64,000 bases of DNA from positions 31,875,317 through 31,939,316 of the forward strand of contig CM055876.1 of assembly GCA_029582165.1 (NCBI GenBank). Reading direction: 5' to 3'. Below are positions 21,801 through 32,013 of this stretch, piece after piece (position 1 is the first letter of the stretch; each line of letters opens with the position of its first letter). Position numbers and translations under genes: made by a program. The notes below the pieces were generated by a model, which saw only the letters and a program-made list of their open reading frames with translations, had not been told where the DNA came from and did no database searches. This DNA is from Portulaca oleracea. Taxonomy: Eukaryota > Streptophyta > Magnoliopsida > Caryophyllales > Portulacaceae.

Positions 21801-22740
21801 GGACTTTTGTCTGTGTACTGAAAAGGGTGTCATCGCATTGTGAGGGCCCGATGACGGCCGCTGATGATGAGTTCGTCTTTTTGTAACCGCCTGAAGACCG
21901 ACGTATTTTGTGCATTGTTCTGCAAAAAGAGAATGAGGGCATCAGTTTATCTGAAAATTAGAGCGAGTCAGAGAATTTACCTGTCAGTCGTGCTTTAGCT
22001 CTCGGAAACGGGCCTGCAAAATCAGACCGACGTATTTTGAGTTTGCCATTGCTTCGTGGGAAATGGCCTGAAAAACCCGTCTGGGTTTATGCTCGAATTG
22101 TATTGGGCCTGAATTGCAGAGACCAGTTTGGGCTCATTTCAGGCTGCGATGGCCCATAAAACCCGTCTGGGTTTTTGCATTTTTTTTTTTCGTCAAACCC
22201 GTCTGAGTTTGGGCTAATTTTTTTTTTTTTTTGTGTGTGAGTGGATGAAATGGAAGAAGGCCCAAACCCGTCTGGGTTGGGCTGAATTGCGAGTCAGCTG
22301 CTGAGTGAGGGAGGCAGACCCAAACCCGTCTGGGTTGGTCCGAGAGTTGGGCTCTTTTCCTTTTTTTTTTTGTGAGTCGAGTGAGCCGACAGACAGACCC
22401 AAACCCGTCTGGGTTGGGCCGAGAGGACTGAAGGTGAGGAGGCCCAAACCCAGCTGGGTTGGGCTGAGAGAAGGCGAGGAGCCGATATGAAATGAGTCTT
22501 TGCGAAAACGGACCTAGGCAGGCCGTTCTAGTTTTTAGGCTGATTCGACCCCTTGCTTGGGCTACGTAGCCCCCAGCTTAGTGGCAGTTTGATTTAACTC
22601 TTGCTAAACTGGGAATCACTTGATAGTCCCCGTAGTGACTTGCTTCCTTTTTTTATTCAAATAGCCCCCGGCTTAGTGGAAACTCGATTGAATTTTTTCT
22701 AAGCCAGGGTCACTCGAACATTCTTGGCTTAATGCAGGCG
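21801..22740. other. Remnant of PMD promoter, exon-1 flank and intron 1 in copy 2, with palindrome cluster
   Basis: The stretch 21840-22050 matches 8530-8720 of copy 1 in reverse orientation. Then follow about seven AACCC-N4-GGGTT palindromes (22074-22444). The segment 22550-22640 matches the intron-1 end of copy 1 (6910-7000), and it is duplicated at 22660-22735. Exons 1 to 5 of the PMD gene are missing. No open frame is credible. Confidence 0.65.
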
Positions 22741-22904
22741 GTACCGAAGTGTTACACCTATCTGGCTCAGGTAGCGATATAGAGGTGTTAGACTCCTCTT
22801 ACTACCAGTGGGACACTTACTTTGGCCCTGGTGGAAGCGGGGCCCATGGGGCTAATTGCGCCAGTGGTGGTGGCGACACGGAGGTCTGGCATGATGAAGA
22901 CTGA
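22741..22904 (+). pseudogene. PMD gene C-terminal remnant (antisense to the inner element)
   Basis: The plus strand encodes TEVLHLSGSGSDIEVLDSSYYQ followed by WDTYFGPGGSGAHGA (split across about 22745-22850) and ends ...DED at a TGA near 22902. It matches the tail of exon 6 in copy 1 (4310-4142). Exons 1-5 and most of exon 6 are deleted. It supports the reading frame chosen for the C-terminus in copy 1. Confidence 0.75.
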
Positions 22905-23598
22905 GAATGATGCACATGCAGGGTCTTTATGTAATGCACTTATGTAATGCTATGTATGACTCTTTATTATGCACTTAGGACAATGCAATGCAATGATGCA
23001 TGACGTACGCTTTTTTTTATTTATGCACTAGTGCGAACCACTGATGTGATGCTTATGCAATGATGGTGCTGCGTAATGCACTTTTTTTATTTTCATGTAC
23101 CTTTATGCATAATGTAACAATAATGTGCAATGCGATATGCAATCTACATGGTGGGATTACTCCCACTTCCCAAAAACAAAGACCGAAAATTAAATGCTAC
23201 AAGTAAGTTCGAGCTACAGTTTCGGGGCCGGCGAAGACATATAACTATCTTGTGGACTCGCATTACGACCCAAAATAGAGTTGAAGTGGCTCCGTGAGAT
23301 AGCCTAATAAGCTGGCCCAAACCCGTCTGGGTTTCAGGCCCAAAATGATTCCCACTTCTAGGAGCTGGGCCTTTAGAACTCCACATAGGTGCCGGGCCGT
23401 CTGCGTTTCGCGCCGAGAAACCCTAACTTGGTGTGCAGTTTAAGGAAAGCTGATCTTGGCGTACAGGGCAAGTAAACCCGTCTGGGTTACGCCTTCTCCA
23501 AATCACAAGCACAAACCAAACACCATCAAACCCGTTTGAGTTTCATTATCCCCATTATTTCCTTGCCCCGACGTTAATCAAATCGCCCTTTCGTCCCG

Positions 23599-23741
23599 AT
23601 GGCGTTCGAGAAAAAGCACTCCGTCCAAAAAAAGAGAGAGAGTTGGGGAGGTATAAGTTGACTTCTCTGATAAGTTTGAGGCAAGTGAAAATAGATTGGG
23701 ATTTTCTACGTGCTGCTGAAACATTCTGGGATAAGGAATTT
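23599..23741 (+). pseudogene. DUF7745-like gene N-terminal remnant (antisense to the inner element)
   Basis: The plus strand from ATG at 23599 reads MAFEKK, then after a small indel GRYKLTSLISLRQVKIDWDF and LRAAETFWDKEF. It matches codons 1-46 of the gene at 1808-1191. At 23742 homology switches abruptly to the conserved non-coding block, so the rest of the gene was lost in a rearrangement. Confidence 0.8.
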
Positions 23742-24990
23742 TCGATAGGAAGAACAAAATCAATTCAACAAGCAAGCACAAAGATTAATCTGGACAAAAT
23801 CAAAACTCAGTTCGAAAGAGATAGGAAGAAATTTTCGAATTCCAAAGGAGAGAACAAGTACTTCAGAGGCATAAATCCGCCAACAAATCTAAGAATAATG
23901 CAAATGTGCGCGGTTAGTTATGGACGTAGGTCAGTCAAAAAGAACAAACCTCACATAGGAAAGAACAAACACTCAAACACTCAACTTTCTCATACTCAAA
24001 CCAATAGAAACAAACTACCATAAGCTTGGTAAGAACCTCACTCTCCACTACTGGTATGCAATGGACAAGTGACAATCAAAACGACTTTTTCGGGTTGCAA
24101 CGGGGCTTAGGTTAGGGTAAGGAGCGGTAAAATTTGGGAATGAGGAGTTAAGAGCCATGCTTGGATTGATTTTCAACGAATAAAACACTCTGAACTCTCC
24201 TTCTTGCTTAATGTATGCAAGGGATTTCACCTTTCACCCTGAAACATCTCAACTGAATACAACCAGGTCAAAGTTTTCTGAACTTTAAATTGAATCTCCC
24301 TAATCACCCTTTTATTTTTGAAACTCTTTTCCTTTTTTTTACTTTTTATTTTATTTTTTTGTGGGTGATCGGGGAGAAGAATATCTATGGAATAATATAT
24401 GAACAATATAACCAAATACCAATCGCTCAAGATATGGGACTTTCAGATTCTCCCAAACTTCCAAAAAAAGACAAACTCTCATCCAACCAAGCAAGGCAAA
24501 GGGATACTGGATATCAGAGGCCAAGGCTCGTATTGTCAGGGTTCAATCATGAAAAAAGGATAAACAAAGGCTAGGCGGGGCAAAAAGAACGGTAAATATA
24601 ATGTAAGGAAGGCTATTTAGCTATGTAGCTTATCAAAATAAAATCGGATGCCTTAATCACTTTGTCACAGCGTGCAATGCAAATGTGTAGTCTCAAGCAA
24701 GATGCAAAACAAGTTCTAGAGATGCAACTAATGGGTGAGTCACTCAAGGGATCATGGAATTGATAAAAGTGATCAATTCAAAATTTAGGCAATGTGGACT
24801 CACGGGATGGGGCTCAATCAACTAAACTTAGCCCAAAGATTTGCGGCACGCACATTTATACTTTCTAAGATAGTCAAAGCAGTCAGATACAACTTTCATA
24901 ACTTGTCTCAAAATCAGAAGGTTTGAAGGAAAAGGTTTCAAAAACTTTTGAGATCTCGTCCAGATTTTTCTAAGTGAAGCAAGTTAAACT
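23742..24990 (-). other. Conserved non-coding block in Tat-like copy 2
   Basis: This is the reverse-strand match to 2590-3900. It contains the same anchor words, including the minus-strand ATCTCTAGAACTTG at 24723-24710, and an A/T-rich run around 24320-24360. The frames at 23643-24023 and 24290-24574 cross the junction and are not genes. Confidence 0.75.
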
Positions 24991-25098
24991 GAAAGTAAGA
25001 AAGGTTTACGGCCTCTGTTGGATGGAATTAGTCTCAACAGTTTTCTGAGGGGGGCTAGGCACGCTAGTGGCCCTCCTGTTGGAGCTAGATCCAGAATG

Positions 25099-26103
25099 TT
25101 ATGTGCTCTTCTCGTTGTAAGCAGCTTCAATTTGCACACATAAATCCTTCAAAGTCTCAAAGTCTTTGATAGATTGAAAGCCAAAATGCCGGGTGATGCG
25201 AGGGTGGATGCTTTGCTTGAAAGTGCTCAATTGCATCCTAAAGGGGACTGCTTCGTCGATCTTTAACAGCATTGAGTGCCATCGTTCATAATAAGAGAGG
25301 AATGACTCATCATCTCCTTGCTTCATGGAAGTGAGGTCATCTACAGTGACCTCCTTTTGTTGGAGACGACTAAAATGGCTGATGAAGGCCTTGAACAACT
25401 CGTCTGCGTCAGTTTTGATGTGAGGGGGTAGATTTTGGTACCACACCTTGGCCTTACCTTCTAGAGTGGAAGGGAAGACTGTGGTGTAGAGACCTTCATC
25501 TACCTTATGGAGGGGAGCCAGCCTCATGAATTCTTCCAAGTGATGAGATGGGTTTTCAGAGGGCCTAAATTTTATGTTTGGCACCTCAACCTTGTCCCTT
25601 ATTCTCGATACATAGTGTTTGGGGATGGCCAAATCCATGCAGGCGTCGGTGAAGGTTGGATCAGCTTTCATCATCCTTCTGGTGAGCATATCGACCTTCT
25701 CTTCAAGTTTTTTGACGTAGGGGTCCTCCGAAGTTTTAGAGTTATTCAGTACAAGTTTGGACTTGACTTCACCAAATGACTTAGGTTTTGGGCCTTCATT
25801 TTTGGATTTGGGGTGACCCTCTCCAACCCCATCATCAGCCTCGGCCTCAGACTCGGAACCATAATAGTTTTCCTCTTCCTCAAGTTCGATGCCCAGCTTT
25901 TTGTTGATCTGCTTAATGGCTTCCAGCACGCCATTCATGGTTTGTTGATTTTCACTGAATTTCTTTTCTAGCTTCTCATTGGTTCTGTCCTCCTGGTCTG
26001 CCATGCAAATGGCAATTGCTTCCTGTACCCGCTCGTACAGCCCATCAAATTGCTTGTCCCCAGAATTCTCCCCAAAAAGGTTGTTGGCGAGGGATCCTGA
26101 CAT
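25099..26103 (-). CDS. Tat-like gag polyprotein, open (334 aa)
   Basis: The structural protein of the element's virus-like particle. The frame is intact from ATG 26103 to the stop at 25099. The N-terminal 120 residues are charged with an acidic stretch (ELEEEENYYGSESEAEADD, about 79-97) and a predicted coil (KLEEKVDMLTRRMMK). The retrotransposon gag domain spans about 165-325: IKFRPSENPSHHLEEFMR, VFPSTLEGKAKVWYQNLPP, FISHFSRLQQKEVTVDDL, and FLSYYERWHSMLLKIDEAVP. There is no CCHC zinc knuckle and no protease after it. The frame stays open upstream of the ATG to a good splice acceptor (TTTCCATGCAG, exon from 26207), so the true N-terminus may come from an upstream exon. It is the only sense gene of this element. 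Confidence 0.85.
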   Translation of the reverse strand: MSGSLANNLFGENSGDKQFDGLYERVQEAIAICMADQEDRTNEKLEKKFSENQQTMNGVLEAIKQINKKLGIELEEEENYYGSESEAEADDGVGEGHPKSKNEGPKPKSFGEVKSKLVLNNSKTSEDPYVKKLEEKVDMLTRRMMKADPTFTDACMDLAIPKHYVSRIRDKVEVPNIKFRPSENPSHHLEEFMRLAPLHKVDEGLYTTVFPSTLEGKAKVWYQNLPPHIKTDADELFKAFISHFSRLQQKEVTVDDLTSMKQGDDESFLSYYERWHSMLLKIDEAVPFRMQLSTFKQSIHPRITRHFGFQSIKDFETLKDLCVQIEAAYNEKST

Positions 26104-26209
26104 GGTGGATTCACTGGATTGGGCAGGTGGCCTGTAGTTGGGATTGCGAATAAGTCTGCCGGTTTGTGGGTCACTGATGCGGGCTCGGAGATGGTCTGCT
26201 ATCTTGCCT

Positions 26210-27179
26210 GCATGGAAATTGATTAGTGCTCGAAAGAACCTTTATGCCACCCGCCCAATGCATGCATGACTTAATGGACCTATATGAACCTAGGACATGG
26301 ACATGACGCTTACATGCTGACACAAGGGTGACTCACCCACTTTTATGGGAGTGCATGTCCTAACTCTATATGGACCTAGCATGATGACTGACAGGACTGA
26401 CACTCATTGAGTATCTGACTCAAGGGGCGTCATAAAGGGCCGAATAGGATCAATAGTAAGTGGATTGGGATGACTGCAGTATCGAACAGTTTGGCCTGAT
26501 GTGGAAGGAGAAGGAAAACAGGCCCAAACCCGTCTGGGTTTGAACTGTAATTCCTCCCTTTCAAATGGGCATAGACAAGATTTCGCAGCGAGTCCAACTA
26601 GGCCAGGCACGTCAAACCCGTCTGGGTTTGGGCCAGTCCATCTCTCATTTGATCCTACGCGGGCTAGAATGACGTCCCACTCATGTTTGGGCTAGACATT
26701 TGGACTCATCTTTTACAGGATTAATTTACATGACATACAGATGCGGGATGAGCCTAGCCATGGCTTTAGATCCAGGGTTTTTCTAGGTTTAGGGAGATGA
26801 ATAGGGTACCACATGTTCTCGCCCCGGTGCATTTTCCTTATATGGAATTCAAGGAAAAATGTGTGGGGTGTTGCTCTTTGGGTTTCAAGGAAACCTTTAG
26901 AGTGTAACACGGGTGAGAGGAGAGATCAAATGCTTGGTGATGTAAGTGCATCCCACAAGTAGTGACCTCCCGCTCTCAGGATTGATTCCTAGTTTTAAAA
27001 CCTAAACCAACGCTTTTGTGCTCCCCAGCCATAAAGGCCCAAGAGTAGCCTGGTATGCAATATGCCTAAAATGATAAAAATGTGAAATAAATTAATTCCT
27101 CCCTTTTTACAAAATCACTAAAATTTAATTCTTTCAAGTTTTACCCTCTTTTAAGTTTAAGTCCCTGAGTCGCTTAATC
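26210..27179 (-). other. 5' leader of Tat-like copy 2
   Basis: The region between the 5' LTR and gag. It contains three AACCC-N4-GGGTT palindromes (26526, 26614 and a weaker one), and a likely intron end at 26208. No coding signal on either strand. Confidence 0.5.
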
Positions 27180-28416
27180 TGTAGACCCCGAAAAATTGAT
27201 AACCTTTTTCGCGGCGCTACTTAAAGAATGTTGATTGGGAGCCGACTAGGATTGCTTAACCTTAAATAAGGTTGAACTTTTAAGAATAAATTTGCCGACA
27301 GATTAAATCGATTTATGCGCCATGATCCCGAGATTCACCTTTTAAGAAAGAAGAAAGAAAGAGATAAAAAAAGGAAGGGGAAAACACAAGGAAACCCGTC
27401 TGGGTTCATTGCTTGAACCGAGCCGGGTTTTGTTGCTGCAGACCCCACGAGAAAAGAAAACAAAGGAAAGATTGAAAAGAAGGTGATAAACCCGTCTGGG
27501 TTCATGAATTGAACCGAGCCGGGTTAACTCAGGTGCTATCCGCGAATTGGACCGAATAAATAGCGAAGCAGAAAGAAAGTGAAAAGAGGACAGTAAACCC
27601 GCCTGGGTTCATGGATTGAACCAAACCGGATTACCTTTTGCGTTAATCACAAATTAGGTCAAAGAAAGCGTAAAAAAGGCAAATACCGAAGTATGAATAT
27701 AGAGTCGCCAGTTGAATTTTTAGGAGAAAAACAACAAACCATTTTGACACGGACTCCGGTCTACGAATCCAAAGATGGATTCGGGGGTAAGGTTACGAAT
27801 GTGACAATTAGAATTGTCAAATCCGCCTATTCAACCGAATAGACTCTACTAGAATTAAATCAAAGCGGAAAAAGTTAAAGGGGGAATTAAGTATAAATCT
27901 CACAAGTTTAACATTAAAATCATGCAAAATAATGAATTGAAAATACAAATAATACGTGAATTCGATAGGTTATACTACATGGTTTACATCAATGATAACT
28001 ATTCTAACCTTTAGTGAAGCAGCATGCAAAGGGAGAGAAGAGGTAGAGAGAATTATGCTAGTGTCAATACTCTAGCATAATGTCGTGTGTGAAAAATGAG
28101 AGAGATTAGGGTTTAATTTATAGTGGGATGAAGGTTAGATGGGGCGATTAGGGTTTAGTTCATAGCCGCGGAGTCAATAAACCCAGACGGGTTTGGGCTG
28201 GAGAATGGGATGAAAACTGGATGAACACCAGACGGGTTTGGCTGAAGGCAGAAGTAACGTGGGCCTAACCCAGACGGGTTTGGGCTGTTTCTGTTGGCCA
28301 GTTTTGCTTGCTTCCGGGTTAGAAAAGAAATGGGTTTGCATGCCACTAAATTACTCGGCTAGCTTATTTTTTACAAATAACTAAAACTAATACCGGTACA
28401 AAATCCGGTGTCTACA
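27180..28416 (-). repeat. 5' LTR of Tat-like copy 2 (1237 bp)
   Basis: The minus strand starts TGTAGACACCGG (28416) and ends GGGGTCTACA (27180). A TATA box reads on the minus strand near 28117-28123. Palindromes AACCC-N4-GGGTT lie at 28183, 28229 and 28268. It is nearly identical to 19697-20918, implying a fairly recent insertion. Confidence 0.95.
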
Positions 28417-28421
28417 AGGGT

Positions 28422-28752
28422 TTCGCTCGTTTTTTCCCCCTTTTCTCACTCAATTCATTCATTCTTCCTCCTTCTTTCACCTATTTTCGAACCCTAGCTC
28501 CCACTCTAAGAATTCCATCCTTCTTCTTCTTCATTCTTCACAAACCCTAAACCTTATTTCCATCCTCAATCCATTCTTCTTCTTCTTCTTCTTTCTCACC
28601 AAATTCAAATCCTCACCGTAAACCCTAACTCCTTCTTCTTCATTCCTCACCAATCTTCATCCCTTACAAATTCGAACCCCACCACTACATTCACCTTTAC
28701 CCTTCACTCTCATCTTCCCACAAATCACCATTGTTGGAGCTTCAAGTTGCAA
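28422..28752 (+). other. Pyrimidine-rich leader of Athila ORF3
   Basis: CTT/TTC-rich DNA directly upstream of the ORF3 ATG. Its left part was interrupted by the Tat-like insertion. No coding signal. Confidence 0.5.
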
Positions 28753-30072
28753 ATGGCACCCAAAAAGAGAAGAACTGATGCTGCAGGGACCTCCAACGAA
28801 CCAAATCCGAGGGAGCTTTGTGCTCAACGAGCCGCAAACTAAGCTATGGAGCAAGGTAATGATCCTATCCCTTTTCAGTTCAATAGCCCAATACAAACTG
28901 CTAATTACTTGCGTTTGAGATCCCGTGGTTTTGTTGCTACTCGTTATGTTGATGATACTTTGTTGCAATCCATGGGTGTTTTGGATGACATTAAATGGTT
29001 GTTTGCTAGAGGGGGGATGGGTGATTACCTAGACATCAAAGAACCTTCCTATTCGGACTTGACTTTGGAGTTTTTGAGTACCCTATACACCGAGGTTCAA
29101 AATGGGCGTAATTGCCAAGAGGGGGTCATTAGGTTCCGTTTGCGTGACCAAGACTATCAATTGAATTTGAGTACCTTTAATAGCATTTTCCACCTCCCGC
29201 GTCCCCTTGATGTTAGTGAGCGTCGTGTGCCTCCAAGGTATGACCCAGATTCTTTCTGGGAAATGATCACCGGGGAGCAACATTTCGACTCTAGTCGGTC
29301 TAAGGCGACCGAAATCAGAAACCCCGTGATTAGGATAGCTCAACGCATCTTCGCGACGAGCTTTTTCACTAGGGATGATAGCATGAATATGCCTCGGGTA
29401 CCGGAGTTATTTTTCATGAAGAATATGTATGAGGGTAGGCAGATGGACCCCGGCTCTTTCTTAATTACGTATCTTCAAGAGATAGCTAATAGGAAAAAGG
29501 GTAAGATCACCTGCGGGGGGATTGTCACGAGGATTGTAAAATCTCTCGGAGTCATGCCAAATGAGGAGTTTAGGATCCCCGGGTCTGAGAGGCTTGACCA
29601 TAGCGCTTTGACCACCATGCTTTTCATTGTTTCTAGGGGTGGTAACATTTACTGGAGGTACCCAAATCGGCAGCTCATGCAGTTGCCCAATGTGGCCCGA
29701 ACGACTATCCAAAATCGGGCCAAATTCTCCTTCCTACCGGGAGGGGATGGAAACCCGGTTCCCCTAGATCTTATCGCGTATGATCCTGAGTCCGACCATG
29801 ACGAACCCCAATCCCCTCACTCACCTGGCCCTTCCTCCTCCCACGCTTTCAACATGGATGACGTTTTGACTGCACTTCGTGAGATTCGCGACGAGCAAAC
29901 CTCCCTTAGGGAGTATGTCCAATCGGAGCACATTGAGCTTCGGGGCATGATTGCGTCGCAAAACCAACATTTGACTAGTATGAGTGAGTGTTTATCCGCG
30001 ATGCGTGGTTGGTTTGAGAGCCATGGAGCTCAGATCCCTTACCCTTACCCTCCGCCCCCTCCTGATGCATGA
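28753..30072 (+). pseudogene. Athila ORF3 (Athila-specific, env-position protein), one internal stop
   Basis: The protein occupies the envelope position of Athila elements; its function is not established. ATG at 28753 (MAPKKRRTDAAGTSNEP) runs in frame to a TAA at 28840-28842, and the same frame then stays open for 408 codons to 30072. Recognisable segments are FVATRYVDDTLLQSMGVLDD, YSDLTLEFLSTL, IRFRLRDQDYQLNLSTFN (the Athila ORF core) and SLGVMPNEEFRIPG. The C-terminus has a coiled stretch (LTALREIRDEQTSLREYV) and ends in a proline run PYPYPPPPPDA. Apart from the single nonsense codon it is intact, unlike gag and pol. Initiation at the inner ATG (28846) would give 408 residues. Confidence 0.85.
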
Positions 30073-32013
30073 TGTTTGCTCATTAACTTTTCCTTCCCCC
30101 CTATGATTGTTTGCTTCTTTTTAGCATTGAGGACAATGTTGTGTCCTAGCATGGAGGGGTTGGTTAGTTTTATGTGACTTGGTTGCCTTGTTGACTTGGT
30201 TGCTATGTTTCGATGATTGGTGATAATTTTTGGGAGAATGACTTGTGTATATGCATTTGTACATATTTTTGCATCATGCATATAGCTTTGACAAAGATTT
30301 AGCATATAGTGGTGTTTCATTAGTCTAGGTGTGTCCTTTCTTTCTTTTATTTTTCTTGTTTTTCTTCATAGGTAACAACTTAAGCATGTAGTTTGCATTT
30401 AGTTTAATTGCATTTAGTTCATCTAGTTAAAAATAGAAAAAGAAAAGGAAAAAAAAAGAAAAACCAAAAAATTAGAAAAATCAAGCAAAAAGAAAAAAAA
30501 ATATTAGAATAGCCTTAGGATTAGGTTAGGTAAGCCTCCGGTGATGATTGTAAGCCAGCTAGTATTTCTTGTAGCTTTGTTTAGCCTTTGCGTAGCCCGT
30601 AAGTGATTCAAAGATTTGAAAAGAAATTTCGAAAACATCTTGATTTGGGGTTACATCTTGATAGTGAAGATTTATTGCACTTCTTAACCCTTTGATGTGA
30701 GCTTAGCATTTGTATGTTTATGTTCTTTGATTAGTTGTTGAGCACAAACCCGTGAGACCACTAAGCCAAAATGACTAATCATTTTCATTAGTCTCATATT
30801 TCTATGTGTGACTCAACCTTGGTTGTGATCTCTAGAACTTGCTTTTCATCTCTTTGAAACTGCACTTTGCATCGTGCATTGACAACATGATTGAGGCATT
30901 CATTCGCACTTATTGTAGCTACAATACCAAATAGCCACCCTATTCATGTAATTCTCCGCCTTTAACCCTTCTTCTAGCCTTTGATTACTCCGTTTTCTTG
31001 GAATAACCTGAAATTATAAGCCTTGGCCAATTACATATCTTCCTACCTTAAGCCATTGCTTGGAGTATATTGAGTGTGGTTGATGGGGTTAATTGTGAAT
31101 ACATTCGCAAAACAGTGTGTTGGGAAAGTAATGAATAGGAAGTGTTGGGATTTTTCTCACTTATGTAGCATCAATGTAGTGGCTATGTTAGCAAAACCCG
31201 CCAAGTTTTGTAATTAATTTTGTATATGATTTTCACTTGCCAATCACTTGCTTCGAAAAAAAAAAGAGAGAGAACATTTCAATAGCAATTAGAAAATAAA
31301 AAAAAAGAAAAAAAAGGAGCACAAGTGTGATGGCAAGTGAGGAGTTTAGAAATGAGGCGTTTTCTAAAAAATGTTTCTGGATTGTTGTGATTGTTTATGG
31401 TAGTAAGGTTCAATGACATTGAATGAGGTTGGAAAAGTATAACTCCAAGCTTGGCTTCGAGCTCCACTTATCCAAATATTTTCCGTCCCTTACCCCTAAC
31501 CTTATCCCCGTTACAGCCCTTTCAAAGACCTCTTAATTGTCATTTGCATTTTGCATATAGCGGTAGAGAATTGAGATGATCATCAAGCATATGGTAGATT
31601 ATTTCCTAGGCTAGAGTATTGAGAGAACCAAACATTGACTTCATTTTGAAAACACATGAGGGGAGTGCTTCCACATTCCCAAAAGTGAGGATTGCTCTCA
31701 ACCGTTTTAGTTTCATACTCATACATGTGTTCTCTCGCTAATTCGGTGTGGAAGGGTGACTAATTTGATCTTAATGGTGTGATTCCCTAAATCCTTTTCA
31801 AAATCTCCTCTATCTTGTGCTAAAATGTTTTAAATCGCTTTAGGATTGTGTTTTGGTTGGACAAAGTTGCTTGAGAGTTCTGCTAATGCTTACCTGAGGG
31901 GGCTTGTACATAGGATGTTCGAGTCTTTCTTTTCTTTTTCTTCTTTTGAGTCCGTTTTCCTAGTTTTGAGTCTAGTACTTGCTTGGGGACAAGCAAGGTT
32001 TTAGCATGGAGGT
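30073..32013 (+). other. Athila 3' non-coding region, including the block shared with Tat-like elements
   Basis: About 1.9 kb without a credible gene. The stretch 30690-31620 is collinear with 2760-3660 and with the reverse of 24830-24000. A/G-rich runs are at 30430-30500 and 31255-31320. Just before the 3' LTR lies a perfect hairpin (31978-31997), then a GCATGGAGGT polypurine-like tract. Confidence 0.7.
31978..31997 (+). promoter_or_regulatory. Perfect 8-bp hairpin with a GGGA loop upstream of the polypurine tract
   Basis: Stem CTTGCTTG, loop GGGA, stem CAAGCAAG. In RNA the loop fits the GNRA tetraloop pattern. It is 16 bases upstream of the 3' LTR. Confidence 0.7.

Larger units (their letters stand above)
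19697..28416 (-). mobile_element. Complete non-autonomous Tat-like element nested in Athila (copy 2)
   Basis: Two LTRs, 19697-20918 and 27180-28416, bound the element, with the perfect 5-bp target duplication AGGGT at 19692-19696 and 28417-28421. The TATA orientation and the polypurine tract (minus strand, adjoining 20919) show that it points leftward. In that direction it holds gag (26103-25099), the conserved non-coding block, and then remnants of the two antisense genes and a tandem array before the 3' LTR. No protease, RT, RNase H or integrase is present, so it needs proteins from elsewhere. The primer binding site after 27180 (minus strand GATTAAGCGACTCAGGGAC) is atypical and unassigned. 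Confidence 0.95.

Noticed and set aside
27700..27725. A TGGCGACTC word inside the Tat-like LTR that resembles a primer binding site.
   Set aside because: It lies about 530 bp inside the LTR as defined by matching ends and target duplications, so it cannot be the functional site for this copy.
30045..30320. A 91-codon minus-strand frame after Athila ORF3.
   Set aside because: It overlaps the ORF3 end and lies in non-coding 3' sequence; no homology or start context.
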